A DNA stretch of 64,000 bases from an uncultured Eubacteriales bacterium (GCA_902764915.1 CACWXY010000008.1:53336-117335), one strand, 5' to 3'; positions 16,189 through 25,130 are shown, counted from the stretch's first letter. A program made the numbers and translations. The notes: generated by a model not told the origin, from the letters alone.

Positions 16189-18201
16189 TCACACTTCTTC
16201 GGGGATCAGACGGATAATCTCCCTGATCGGCAGCAGTGATTCCTCACACTCCAGTGCCCGATGATGTGCCAGAATGGAAGTTGCAGCCTGCTGCATGGAC
16301 GGGAAGCCAGCCCGGGTCAGCTGATTGGCATAGATAATGATTGAAGCCCCATGGGCGATGGCCTCCTCCTCCGTTACCTGTGAGTAACTGGAAGGTACAA
16401 TCACAAGAGGAATATGCGGATGCTTCTCACGGAAGCGCTCCAGGAAGCAGAAGACCGGCTCCGGATCCTGCTGCCGTGAGTGGATCATGATGGCATCGGC
16501 TCCGGCCTGTGCATAGGCATTGGCCCGTATCAGAGCATCGTCCAGGCCTTTCTCCAGGATCAGGCTTTCGATCCTGGCACAGATCATAAAGTCGTCTGTC
16601 TTCTGTGCACGCTTGCCGGCTCGAATCTTCTGACAGAAATGCTCCACCGTATCCTGTTCCTGAACCACTTCCGTGCCAAAGAGTGAATTCTTTTTCAGCC
16701 CGATCTTGTCCTCAATAATCACCATGGAGACACCCATGCGCTCCAATGTGCGCACAGTGTATACAAAGTGCTCCACCAGTCCGCCGGTATCTCCGTCAAA
16801 AATCACCGGCTTGGTGGTCACGTCCATGATCTCATCAATAGTCCGGAACCGGCTGGAGAGGTCCACCAGTTCAATATCCGGTTTTCCGCGGGAGATGGAA
16901 TCACACAGAGAGGAGACCCACATGGCATCAAACTGACGCGCCCCGCCGGTTGCTTCATGAACCAGCGTATTCTCCACAATCAGTCCTGTCAGTCCGCTGT
17001 GCGCTTCCATGCACAGTACATGCCCCTTCATCGCCAGAATACGCTTCAGACGTGATCTTCGGGCGTCCGGCATGGCGAGTTCGCTGCGCGCATGGTTTTC
17101 CAGCGCTTTCATGCGGGGATCCCGCGTATATGGATATTCCACCAGTTCCCCGCCGAATCGAGAAAGAATCATCAGGACCTCTTCCCGAACCGGGCGCTGA
17201 AAATTCTCTTTCCAGTCATCCCCGTGCACGACAAACGACGGACGCCAGCGTTCCAGGTTTTCCCTGTAGCTGAGCGTTTTCTGTTCGACTACCCGCCACA
17301 CGCCCTGAATGGAACGGAACATATCCATCCGTTCTCTTGCATTGAGAAGCGGAAAACGTTTATAGGAAATCACAGCTTCATCAGAAAGCACACCGACCAC
17401 GACACGTCCCAAACGGGCCGCCCGTCGGATGAGACGCAGATGGGCTGCATGCAGAATATCCGTCGAGAAGCACATATAGACGGTTCGGTTCTCTACCTCT
17501 GCCACTTTGGCCTGAACACGTTTCCAGTCTTCCGGCGTGTCAATTTCTTCACACAGCCAGTCACGGATATCACACGGATACAGGGCAAGCGTGTCCGTGA
17601 TCTCGTTAAGCGCATTCTCTGCATAGCATCGGTTCTGTCCCTCCTGGCAGAACTGATGGATGCGTTCCATCCACGCTTCCATATCGCGCCGCTGCAGACA
17701 GTACATGGGCTGTGCCATCTGCGCATTTTCAAAGAACGGTACACCGACCTTCTCAATCCGGCCATTATGAATCACAGCCTTAAAGTCCTTCTGCGGAAGA
17801 GGCTGCGTGGACGAAACAGTCATGCAGCTTTTCCCCATATCCAGAACCTTTTCCAGTACCCTGCCTTCAAACACCAGATCACCGTGAAGAAGAAGAATAT
17901 CATCCCGCACCTCATCCCTGGCGCAGTCCATGGAATAAATGTAATTCGTCACATCATAGTGATCATTGCGCACAAAAGTAAAAGAAAGAGGAAGCTCCAG
18001 AGACCGGCAGTAATGAACAATCTGATCATGAAACCCGCCAGTGGTCATCACGATCTGCGTAATGCCAAAATCGCTCAGGATTTTCAGCTGCCGCGACAGA
18101 ATCGTTTCTCCTCCTGTCAGCTCTGTCATACATTTGGGGTGTTCCCGGGTCATGTCTCCCATACGGCTTCCGACCCCGGAGTTGAGTATCAATGCCTTCA
18201 T
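16189..18201 (-). CDS. Trifunctional fusion: sugar-type nucleotidyltransferase, cytidylyltransferase-like domain, phosphoenolpyruvate mutase
   Basis: Protein of 670 residues with three domains. Residues 1-235 form a GT-A-fold nucleotidyltransferase ('LNSGVGSRMG', 'HPKCM', 'LLLHGDLVF'), resembling PntC/LicC-type choline- or aminoethylphosphonate-cytidylyltransferases. Residues about 240-370 form a HxGH-class cytidylyltransferase-like domain whose motif is 'DILHAAHLRLI' (HAAH instead of HxGH). Residues about 385-670 are PEP mutase, with 'GHVLCMEAHSGL', the 'FDGDTGG' metal-binding region and the signature 'EDKIGLKKNS'. PEP mutase converts phosphoenolpyruvate to phosphonopyruvate, the first step of phosphonate synthesis; fused nucleotidyltransferases activate the phosphonate for transfer to surface glycans or lipids. 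No phosphonopyruvate decarboxylase or aminotransferase is nearby. Domain boundaries are estimates. Confidence 0.9.
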   Translation of the reverse strand: MKALILNSGVGSRMGDMTREHPKCMTELTGGETILSRQLKILSDFGITQIVMTTGGFHDQIVHYCRSLELPLSFTFVRNDHYDVTNYIYSMDCARDEVRDDILLLHGDLVFEGRVLEKVLDMGKSCMTVSSTQPLPQKDFKAVIHNGRIEKVGVPFFENAQMAQPMYCLQRRDMEAWMERIHQFCQEGQNRCYAENALNEITDTLALYPCDIRDWLCEEIDTPEDWKRVQAKVAEVENRTVYMCFSTDILHAAHLRLIRRAARLGRVVVGVLSDEAVISYKRFPLLNARERMDMFRSIQGVWRVVEQKTLSYRENLERWRPSFVVHGDDWKENFQRPVREEVLMILSRFGGELVEYPYTRDPRMKALENHARSELAMPDARRSRLKRILAMKGHVLCMEAHSGLTGLIVENTLVHEATGGARQFDAMWVSSLCDSISRGKPDIELVDLSSRFRTIDEIMDVTTKPVIFDGDTGGLVEHFVYTVRTLERMGVSMVIIEDKIGLKKNSLFGTEVVQEQDTVEHFCQKIRAGKRAQKTDDFMICARIESLILEKGLDDALIRANAYAQAGADAIMIHSRQQDPEPVFCFLERFREKHPHIPLVIVPSSYSQVTEEEAIAHGASIIIYANQLTRAGFPSMQQAATSILAHHRALECEESLLPIREIIRLIPEEV

Positions 18202-18247
18202 ACAACATGCTGCCTTTCACAGATAAGCATTTCAAAAAATGCAGACA

Positions 18248-18814
18248 CTATACCTTATCATATGGCTCATACAGCGACAAGGCATCTGCTTGTTTTCGTA
18301 TCCGTTTTTCGCAGATTCTGCGCCATATACTCCCCCAGAGAAGGATACCGCATACAGCGCCAAGCGTATCCAATACCACATCCTGCCACATGCCGGTGCG
18401 AGCGCCCTGAAAAAACTGGTGGACTTCATCGGACGCCGCATACATTCCGCTGATGACAGCCGACAGCAGTCCATACCGACGAACCTGATAACTCATCAGC
18501 ATAAGTACGCACAGAATGCCGAGAATCGCATACTCAGAAAAGTGCGCACTTTTTCGAACCACCATCTGTACGGTATCAAGGAGCTGCCGATAGCTGTGCC
18601 CGGATCGTGGAATGCCTTTGACCTGGGCAATGGTATTGGCAATGGGAACCGCCAGTTTACCGCTTGTCTCCATGGATTCTTCCCCACCCTGGGCTGAGAA
18701 AAGAAAAATCAAAAGCATCCATGCAAGAACAGCCAATGTCAGGAGAATACGTGCCGGTATTGTATGCGGCGCTTGTTCCAGAAGAAATGCTTTGTTTTTA
18801 CTGCTGTCTGCCAA
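18248..18814 (-). CDS. VanZ-like membrane protein
   Basis: Protein of 188 residues with about four membrane segments. VanZ family landmarks are clear: 'RKSAHFSEYAILGIL', 'YAASDEVHQFFQGARTGMWQDVVLDTLGA'-type segments with the conserved His-Phe-x-Glu and Asp-Glu-x-His-Gln residues. The family is named for teicoplanin resistance, but most members have no known role. The start codon is TTG at 18814 with AAAGGGTG upstream. It precedes the PEP mutase fusion by 46 bases in the same direction and may head that operon. Confidence 0.88.
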   Translation of the reverse strand: MADSSKNKAFLLEQAPHTIPARILLTLAVLAWMLLIFLFSAQGGEESMETSGKLAVPIANTIAQVKGIPRSGHSYRQLLDTVQMVVRKSAHFSEYAILGILCVLMLMSYQVRRYGLLSAVISGMYAASDEVHQFFQGARTGMWQDVVLDTLGAVCGILLWGSIWRRICEKRIRKQADALSLYEPYDKV

Positions 18815-19131
18815 AGAGCGTTATCACCCTTTCCGGGATACACCATGTACCCCTGTACACTTTAGCACTTTCTCTTTTTCCTTTCAATTCCATACAGAAT
18901 TCATGTGCAAATCGGTATTGTTCTCTTTTCTGCAGTATTTCTTTTCCTGTGTCCAGGGCGGTATTCTGAATCCCTTGACAAAGCTGGATACCTTTCCTAT
19001 CATTCTCCTCGTAGATAGCTATATCTTCATAATCTTTTTCAGGAATTCAGGTAACCAGATTTCGCATCTTTGCCTGTAATTATTTAGCGACTCAATCCGT
19101 CGTGTCTCCGAAGAAAGGGAAGGTGACAATC
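18815..19131. other. Intergenic region between divergent vanZ-like and IclR genes
   Basis: This 317-base AT-rich stretch holds the IclR promoter at 18975-19003 and about 130 bases of 5' leader. I see no gene, tRNA or convincing structured RNA; the promoter for the leftward operon was not clearly located. Confidence 0.6.
18975..19003 (+). promoter_or_regulatory. Promoter of the IclR regulator
   Basis: TTGACA at 18975-18980 and TATCAT at 18998-19003, spacer 17 bases. Confidence 0.75.
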
Positions 19132-19884
19132 TTGCCGACGGAATCCACCATTAAGTCCCTGGAACGATCAATGGAAGTGCTGTACTGTTTTGCCGATTCC
19201 AAAACGGAACTGGGTGTTACAGAAATCGCCCAGAAACTGCGCATGAACAAGAGCACGATCTTCAATACACTGGCTACGCTGGCCTTTGCAGGGATTCTCT
19301 GTAAGAATCCTGTAAGCAATAAGTATTATCCGGCACTGAATACACTCAAGCTGTCCAACAGCGCGCTTATCCATTCCGGCATCCGCGAACTCTTTACCCC
19401 TTACCTGTTAACCCTCATGCAGCGCACACGAAAAGTATGCAGCCATGTTGTTCTGGAAGGAACACAGCTTCTCTATACATTAACGCTCGCTCCGGAGGGC
19501 TATCCTCAGGCAGAGGGTTTCCCGGGAGAAACCGCTCCCCTGCACTGCACCAGTGCAGGAAAGGTATTCCTGGCATATATGAATGAAGAAGACCTTCAGT
19601 CAGCGCTTCTGAGTCCTCTGGAGTCTTACACCAGTCTGACTGTCACCAAAGAGGAAGACATTCGGAACATGCTTCCGGAAATCCGCACGCGCGGCTATGC
19701 CATTGACAACATGGAGCATACCTATGGCATACGCTCGGTTGCCATACCGCTGTTCCGTACCGATCGCCAGGTTACATCGGCCATCTGTGTCACAAGCCCC
19801 ACAACGCACTTTTCCCTGGAAACGATCGAAGAAACCGCACAGATCATGGAGGAAACGCTACGTCCTCTTCAGCACAGGCTATAA
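19132..19884 (+). CDS. IclR family transcriptional regulator (pectin locus)
   Basis: Protein of about 250 residues. The N-terminal winged helix contains 'SLERSMEVLYCFADS', 'LGVTEIAQKLRMNKSTIFNTLATL' (recognition helix) and 'SNKYYPAL'; the C-terminal effector domain has 'LHCTSAGKVFLAYM' and 'RGYAIDNMEH...GIRSVAIPLF', all standard for IclR proteins. Enterobacterial KdgR, which senses 2-keto-3-deoxygluconate, is an IclR protein, and this one lies directly upstream of pectin genes and a KdgK-like kinase; it probably controls them in response to a pectin catabolite. Start uncertain: TTG 19132 has AAGGTGA 5 bases upstream, GTG 19123 is too close to AAAGGG, GTG 19102 lacks a ribosome site. Confidence 0.9.
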   Translation: MPTESTIKSLERSMEVLYCFADSKTELGVTEIAQKLRMNKSTIFNTLATLAFAGILCKNPVSNKYYPALNTLKLSNSALIHSGIRELFTPYLLTLMQRTRKVCSHVVLEGTQLLYTLTLAPEGYPQAEGFPGETAPLHCTSAGKVFLAYMNEEDLQSALLSPLESYTSLTVTKEEDIRNMLPEIRTRGYAIDNMEHTYGIRSVAIPLFRTDRQVTSAICVTSPTTHFSLETIEETAQIMEETLRPLQHRL

Positions 19885-19954
19885 TTCAGCGCATTCCCTC
19901 CTCGGTCTCGGCATCCCACGGGCACTGACAGCTGCATTCGCATCCCCTTTGAGG

Positions 19955-19985
19955 CAAAACCCTCTGAGGGGGTTTTCTTTTTCTG
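19955..19985 (+). terminator. Terminator after the IclR gene
   Basis: AAAACCCTC / GAGGGGGTTTT stem with a TGA-containing loop, followed by CTTTTT. Confidence 0.75.
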
Positions 19986-20017
19986 TTTCTCTGCTGCAAA
20001 GTTTTTTTCTGCGCCCG

Positions 20018-20047
20018 TTGCGGTACTCCCATCAATTCGTGTATCAT
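20018..20047 (+). promoter_or_regulatory. Putative promoter of the pectin operon
   Basis: TTGCGG at 20018-20023 and TATCAT at 20042-20047 with an 18-base spacer, 40 bases before the start of the fusion gene. The poor -35 would suit a regulated promoter. I could not identify a clear IclR operator. Confidence 0.5.
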
Positions 20048-20087
20048 ACATACAAAAGCATGATCAAGCTACGGAGGAGGACCCCCT

Positions 20088-22214
20088 ATGCCAAACCCGA
20101 GAGAACATATGTATACTGTTGGCAAGACCCCTGATGCGGATTTCCATACCGTTCAGGAAGCTGTGCTCGCTGTTCCCGACAATGGAGAAGCCTGGACAAT
20201 TCATATTCTTCCTGGTCTTTACCATGAAAGAGTCGTTATTGGAAGAGAAAACATCACTCTGCTGGGCGATGATCCTCAGAACACGGTAATCACCTGGTCC
20301 GCATGTGCCAAGGATAAGGATGAATCAGGGCAGGAAAAAGGCACTTTCCGCTCCTTTACTGTTCTCGCGGGAGCTGATCGGATCACTCTGTCCCATCTCT
20401 GCATACGCAATGATGCAGGCGATGGCCGTACCGTAGGCCAGGCCGTTGCTCTTTACGCGGCCGGTGACCGGACCATTGTACGCAACTGCCATCTCATCGC
20501 GTGTCAGGACACACTGTTCTGCGGTCCGCTGATGGAAAGGGTACACAAGGAAGTCTATCCTGTCACGCTGCATGCGGAGACGGTTCCTTCAGTCGGAGAC
20601 TCTCCGGTAACTTCCAGCCGGGCATACTTTGAAAACTGTCTGATTCAGGGAGATGTGGACTTCATTTTCGGACCTTATCGCTGCTGGTTTGAACACTGCC
20701 GCCTGCATATGAATGAACGCGGCGGCTGGTATACCGCAGCCAATACCCCTCAAGACCAGACCTACGGCATGGTGTTTCATGCATGTCATCTGACAGGAGA
20801 CTGTCAGGACGGTATGGCCTATCTCGGCAGGCCCTGGCGCGCATCCGCCCAGACCACTTTCCTGGACTGTGAAATGGATGCTTGTGTCTCCGCCTCCGGT
20901 TTTGTGGACTGGGATGAATTCCGTATCGTTACCCCGCGACTGCAGGAGTGGAAGACACGTGGCGCTCGTGCCAATATGACTGCGCGCCATCACAGTGAAA
21001 AGATTCTTACTGCCGACGAAGCTGCGCAGATCACCCCCTGCAATGTACTCAACAACTGGCAGCCTGATCACACGGAAGACGACTGGTTCCTGGGACATAC
21101 TGCACCCTTGCGTTCTGCGCTTCACGGAATTCCCTATCTGTTCCTCGAGGGGTATCTGCGCCGATATACAGACTATAAAACCTACTGGAACTATGAAGAC
21201 GGATGCATACTGAAAGGCTGTCAGGATCTGTATCTGGCCACCGGCGAAAACCTCTGCCGTGATTATGTCCTCTCTTATCTGGCGCGCCGCGTTATGCCGG
21301 ATGGTACCATTCCCACATTTCCTATGGATAAATACAATATTGATTCCATCAACTGCGGGAAAGTGCTCTTCTTTGCGCTGGATCAGACGGGAGATGAACG
21401 ATACGAGAAAGCCATCCGGTTCCATCATGAAAGACTTCAGACGCATCCCCGCTGCTCCACGGGAAATTTCTGGCATAAGGAAGTCTATCCTGAACAGATC
21501 TGGCTGGATGGTCTGTATATGGCACAGCCTTTCAGAGCCGCTTTCGACGTACGCTTCGGCCACCTCATGGAGACGGCCGATATCGCCTCTCAATTCCAGA
21601 ATGTAAGGAAATATCTGTTTAATGCAGAAAAGCATCTGTACTACCACGCCTGTGACCTGGCAAGAAAGCAGCCATGGGCCAATAAGGAAACAGGTACTTC
21701 CGCCAATTTCTGGCTCCGGTCCATGGGCTGGTATCTGATGGCGTTGGTTGACTGCCTCGACGAACTCAGCGAGCAGCTCTATGAGCACTACCGTATACTG
21801 CTTGATCTGTTCCGGGAGGCTATCCGCGGTATTCTTCCTTACGCGGATCCCCAGACGCATCTGTATTATCAGGTGATTGATCGCAGCGATGTAGCAGAAA
21901 ACTATCTGGAAACTTCCGGAAGCAGCATGATCGCGTATGCACTGCTCAAGGGCGTACGCCTAGGTTTCCTGGACGAGGAAGTCTACGGTCAGACAGCACG
22001 CATGACTTTCGAATCCCTGACACAGCAGAAGCTTTATCAGGATGCAGAAGGTGTATGGCATCTCAAGGACATCTGTGCCGTCGCAGGCCTTGGACCCGGG
22101 GAAAAACGTGACGGAAGCGTGGCCTACTATCTGAGCGAGCCGATCGTGGACGATGACGCCAAAGGTGTCGGACCTTATCTGATGGCACTGGCTGAATATC
22201 TGAGGAGGGCCTGA
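20088..22214 (+). CDS. Pectinesterase (CE8) - unsaturated rhamnogalacturonyl/galacturonyl hydrolase (GH105) fusion
   Basis: Protein of 708 residues joining two enzymes. Residues 1 to about 310 are a beta-helix pectin methylesterase: 'GQAVALYAAGDR', 'CQDTLF' (transition-state Gln), 'GDVDFIFG' at about 188 (catalytic Asp residues) and 'YLGRPWR' at about 244. Residues about 335-708 are a GH105 (YteR/YesR-type) domain with 'FWHKEVYPEQIWLDGLYMA' around 461-478 (the catalytic Asp is in WLDG), 'WLRSMGWYLMAL' and 'ETSGSSMIAYALL'. The esterase demethylates galacturonan, and GH105 removes the unsaturated uronic residue left by lyases. There is no signal peptide, so it should work on imported oligomers in the cytoplasm. 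GGAGGAGG precedes the ATG. GH28 starts 4 bases downstream, so they are co-translated. Confidence 0.92.
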   Translation: MPNPREHMYTVGKTPDADFHTVQEAVLAVPDNGEAWTIHILPGLYHERVVIGRENITLLGDDPQNTVITWSACAKDKDESGQEKGTFRSFTVLAGADRITLSHLCIRNDAGDGRTVGQAVALYAAGDRTIVRNCHLIACQDTLFCGPLMERVHKEVYPVTLHAETVPSVGDSPVTSSRAYFENCLIQGDVDFIFGPYRCWFEHCRLHMNERGGWYTAANTPQDQTYGMVFHACHLTGDCQDGMAYLGRPWRASAQTTFLDCEMDACVSASGFVDWDEFRIVTPRLQEWKTRGARANMTARHHSEKILTADEAAQITPCNVLNNWQPDHTEDDWFLGHTAPLRSALHGIPYLFLEGYLRRYTDYKTYWNYEDGCILKGCQDLYLATGENLCRDYVLSYLARRVMPDGTIPTFPMDKYNIDSINCGKVLFFALDQTGDERYEKAIRFHHERLQTHPRCSTGNFWHKEVYPEQIWLDGLYMAQPFRAAFDVRFGHLMETADIASQFQNVRKYLFNAEKHLYYHACDLARKQPWANKETGTSANFWLRSMGWYLMALVDCLDELSEQLYEHYRILLDLFREAIRGILPYADPQTHLYYQVIDRSDVAENYLETSGSSMIAYALLKGVRLGFLDEEVYGQTARMTFESLTQQKLYQDAEGVWHLKDICAVAGLGPGEKRDGSVAYYLSEPIVDDDAKGVGPYLMALAEYLRRA

Positions 22215-22217
22215 TTC

Positions 22218-23792
22218 ATGCAAAGTCTATATGTTTCTTCTCGCAGCTGTACCGTTCTTTTGGATCCACAGGGGTTTCACGAAGCCAGTCAGCCGCGTGA
22301 TCTGTATCTGAATGGCATGCATCTGGGCATGGAACAGCGTTCTGTCGCAACGCTGTTCCATCTTGAACCGGATACAGAATACACCTTATCCGCCCGTGTC
22401 AATGATTCCTCCGAATCCTTGGCATTCCGGACACTTCCCGAGCGCATTTCCCTTGATGTGCGCCGCTTTGGCGCTGTTGGCGACGGTTCACATGATGATA
22501 CGCCGCATATACAGTCTGCAATCCTTGCCTGTCCTCATGGAGGCAGAGTACGCATACCAGCTGGCACATATCGAACTGGCCCTCTGTTTCTGAAAAGCCA
22601 TATAACCCTTGAGATTCAGAAAGATGCAGTACTGAAACTGAGGACGGATCGTGAATCATTCCCGATACTTCCCGGGGTTACATTCAGCGATTATGACAGG
22701 GAAGACTATCTGCTTGGATCATGGGAAGGAAACCCGCTGGATTGCTATGCCGGTGCTATCACAGGACTGGGGGTTGAGGATGTCACAATCCTCGGAGAAG
22801 GGATCATTGACGGATGCGGTCCGGATGGTGACTGGTGGATTCAGCCTAAGATCCGGCGTGGTGCATGGAGACCCCGACTGTTTTATACGCGGGACTGTAA
22901 GGATATCCGCCTGATCGGTCTTACTTTCCGAAACAGCCCTTCCTGGAACCTGCATCCTACTTTCAGTGAAAACCTTGACTTCCTGAACCTGCGCGTTGAA
23001 GCACCCTACCACAGCCCCAATACGGACGGCTTCGATCCGGAAAGCTGCCGAAACATCCGTATGATGGGGACCGTATTCTCCGTCGGCGATGACTGCGTTG
23101 CCATCAAATCCGGAAAAATATACATGGGGAGAACTTATCAGACACCCTGTGAAAACATAGAGATAGCCTATTCTGCCATGCTGCACGGGCACGGAGGAGT
23201 AACGATCGGCAGTGAAATGGCCGGCGGTGTACGCAATGTTCGCGTGCATCACTGCCTCATGGACGGAAATGATCGGGGGCTTCGCATTAAGACAAGGCGT
23301 GGCCGTGGACAGAATGGCATTATTGACAATATTGTCTTCGAAGACATTTCCATGAAGCATGTTAGCGCACCGCTGACTGCCAACGCATTCTATTTCTGCG
23401 ATCCGGATGGCCGAAGCGAATATGTGCAGAGCCGGGAAAAGAAGCCGAAAGATGCCTCAACACCGTGCCTTGGCCGGATAGCTTTTCATCGTGTACACGC
23501 AGAAGACTGCGGAGCCTGTCTGGCCTGGGTCCTGGGCTTGCCCGAAGCGCCCATGCAGGTGCTGGAAATGCATGACTGCCATTTCACCATGGCAGAAAAT
23601 GCTGTTCCCATGGCCCCGGTTATGGCCGAAGGCGTCGAAGAAGTCACCTCTCGCGGCGTCCATGCTGAAAATGTTCTCCATCTCGACCTGAAACACAATA
23701 CGGTTGCTTCCCCGAAGCCTATTCCGTGTCTTCTTGAGACAGTCGGTGTGGAAGATGCGGAATGTTCTCCGGAAGACCTACAACAAATCTGA
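22218..23792 (+). CDS. GH28 polygalacturonase (exo-type)
   Basis: Protein of 524 residues. A short N-terminal fibronectin-III-like part ('FHLEPDTEYTLSARV', about residues 1-80) is followed by the GH28 beta-helix beginning 'DVRRFGAVGDGSHDDT'. The catalytic signatures are present: 'SPNTDGFDPES' (about 266), 'VGDDCVAIKSG' (about 288), 'GHGGVTIGSE' (about 324) and 'RIKT' (about 356). The N-terminal FnIII-like module and length match exo-polygalacturonases such as PehX, which trim galacturonic acid or digalacturonate from pectin chains. No signal peptide is visible, so an intracellular role on imported oligogalacturonides is likely. GAGGAGGG lies ahead of the ATG, overlapping the end of the preceding gene. 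Confidence 0.93.
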   Translation: MQSLYVSSRSCTVLLDPQGFHEASQPRDLYLNGMHLGMEQRSVATLFHLEPDTEYTLSARVNDSSESLAFRTLPERISLDVRRFGAVGDGSHDDTPHIQSAILACPHGGRVRIPAGTYRTGPLFLKSHITLEIQKDAVLKLRTDRESFPILPGVTFSDYDREDYLLGSWEGNPLDCYAGAITGLGVEDVTILGEGIIDGCGPDGDWWIQPKIRRGAWRPRLFYTRDCKDIRLIGLTFRNSPSWNLHPTFSENLDFLNLRVEAPYHSPNTDGFDPESCRNIRMMGTVFSVGDDCVAIKSGKIYMGRTYQTPCENIEIAYSAMLHGHGGVTIGSEMAGGVRNVRVHHCLMDGNDRGLRIKTRRGRGQNGIIDNIVFEDISMKHVSAPLTANAFYFCDPDGRSEYVQSREKKPKDASTPCLGRIAFHRVHAEDCGACLAWVLGLPEAPMQVLEMHDCHFTMAENAVPMAPVMAEGVEEVTSRGVHAENVLHLDLKHNTVASPKPIPCLLETVGVEDAECSPEDLQQI

Positions 23793-23812
23793 GACAGAAC
23801 AGGAGAGACAAT

Positions 23813-24901
23813 ATGATACACGGAAATCCATTGTTAAAAACACAGTCCAGTCCACAAAAATTCATTACCATTGGCGAAATCATGCTGCGCCTGACGCCAC
23901 CGAACTATGACAAGATTCGTATGGCAACTTCTTTTGAGGCAAGCTACGGGGGAAGTGAAGCCAATATTGCCCTGGCACTGGCAAACCTGGGGATTGATTC
24001 CACATTCTTCTCCGTAGTCCCCAACAATTCCCTGGGAAAGAGTGCGGTACGCTGGCTTCGATCCAATGATGTTCACTGCACGCCAATGATCCTTGCCACC
24101 CCGGAACAGACGCCTACGCATCGTCTCGGCACCTATTATCTGGAAACAGGCTTTGGGATTCGAGCCAGCCAGGTCATTTATGACCGTAAACACTCATCCA
24201 TGGCAGAATTCGATTTTTCAACAGTCGATATGAAAGCACTGCTGGAAGGTTTTGACTGGCTGCATCTGAGTGGTATCACCCCTGCGCTCTCCCCCCATTG
24301 CCGTGAACTGATTATCACTGCACTGAAAACAGCCAATGAACTGGGCATGACCGTTTCCTTCGATGGAAACTTCCGCTCCACGCTCTGGTCATGGGAGGAA
24401 GCCAGAGATGTCTGTACCGAATATCTCCCCTATATCAATATTCTGCTTGGCATTGAACCGTATCACCTGTGGAAGGATGAAGAGGATCACTCCAAGGGAG
24501 ACTGGAAGGACGGTGTGCCGCTTCAGCCTACCTATGAAGAACAGGATGATATCTTTCAGGCATTCAAGGCACGCTATCCTAACCTGCGCTGTATTGCGCG
24601 TCATGTACGCTATGCGCATTCCGGGTCAGAGAACAGCCTGAAAGCATTCATGTGGTACGAAGGCCACACATTTGAAAGCAAGCTGTTTACCTTTAACATT
24701 CTGGACCGTGTCGGCGGAGGCGATGCTTTTGCAAGCGGTCTGATCTATGCCATGATGAACGGGTATAAACCCATGGATATGCTGAATTTTGCCGTAGCAT
24801 CCAGTGCGTTAAAGCATACCATTCACGGAGATGCAAACATTACAGATCAGGCAGACGCGATCCTGCGGCTTATGAACACTTCCTATGACATCAAGCGCTA
24901 A
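23813..24901 (+). CDS. kdgK: PfkB-family sugar kinase, probable 2-keto-3-deoxygluconate kinase
   Basis: Protein of 362 residues of the ribokinase/PfkB family: 'ITIGEIMLRLTPP' start, 'ASYGGSEANIALALANLGI' substrate-binding glycines and the ATP-site signature 'DRVGGGDAFASGLIYA' with the catalytic Asp (GGGD in place of GAGD). The 'GEIMLRLTPP...GGSEANIA' opening is typical of KdgK, which phosphorylates 2-keto-3-deoxygluconate from pectin breakdown; this fits its operon with the CE8-GH105 and GH28 genes. The ATG at 23813 has AGGAG 8 bases upstream, 20 bases after the GH28 stop. No KDPG aldolase follows here, so later steps must be encoded elsewhere. Specificity is inferred from context. Confidence 0.88.
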   Translation: MIHGNPLLKTQSSPQKFITIGEIMLRLTPPNYDKIRMATSFEASYGGSEANIALALANLGIDSTFFSVVPNNSLGKSAVRWLRSNDVHCTPMILATPEQTPTHRLGTYYLETGFGIRASQVIYDRKHSSMAEFDFSTVDMKALLEGFDWLHLSGITPALSPHCRELIITALKTANELGMTVSFDGNFRSTLWSWEEARDVCTEYLPYINILLGIEPYHLWKDEEDHSKGDWKDGVPLQPTYEEQDDIFQAFKARYPNLRCIARHVRYAHSGSENSLKAFMWYEGHTFESKLFTFNILDRVGGGDAFASGLIYAMMNGYKPMDMLNFAVASSALKHTIHGDANITDQADAILRLMNTSYDIKR

Positions 24902-24936
24902 AGAAAGCGGAGCCAGCAATGGCTCCGCTTTCTTTA
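24900..24936 (+). terminator. Terminator of the pectin operon
   Basis: AAAGAAAGCGGAGCCA / TGGCTCCGCTTTCTTT, a 16-bp stem with a 4-base loop directly after the kinase stop codon; the T-rich arm serves as the U-tract. Confidence 0.88.
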
Positions 24937-24942
24937 ACAAAT

Positions 24943-24973
24943 AAAAAACTTCTGAGAACATCTCAGAAGTTTT
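24943..24973 (-). terminator. Terminator of the tRNA-fMet/tRNA-Met operon
   Basis: On the minus strand AAAACTTCTGAGA pairs with TCTCAGAAGTTTT and runs into TTTTTTAT, 3 bases after the tRNA-Met. Confidence 0.88.
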
Positions 24974-24976
24974 ATG

Positions 24977-25050
24977 TGGCTCCGATTGGACTCGAACCAA
25001 TGACACTCCGGGTATGAACCGAATGCTCTAGCCAGCTGAGCTACGGAGCC
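24977..25050 (-). tRNA. tRNA-Met (elongator, CAT anticodon)
   Basis: Acceptor GGCTCCG/CGGAGCC plus discriminator A, D arm with AGCTCAGCTGGCTAGAGC, anticodon loop TTCATAC with anticodon CAT, and T loop GGTTCGAGTC. CCA is not encoded. The paired first base distinguishes it from the initiator next to it. A lysidine-modified tRNA-Ile also reads CAT, so Met is the likely but not certain identity. Confidence 0.88.
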
Positions 25051-25053
25051 AGA

Positions 25054-25130
<77 letters not shown>

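Noticed and set aside
17092..18453. A 453-codon plus-strand frame opposite the PEP mutase fusion
   Set aside because: Antisense of conserved nucleotidyltransferase domains.
19886..20047. Possible riboswitch upstream of the pectin operon
   Set aside because: Only a terminator and a promoter could be made out; no conserved aptamer-like core.
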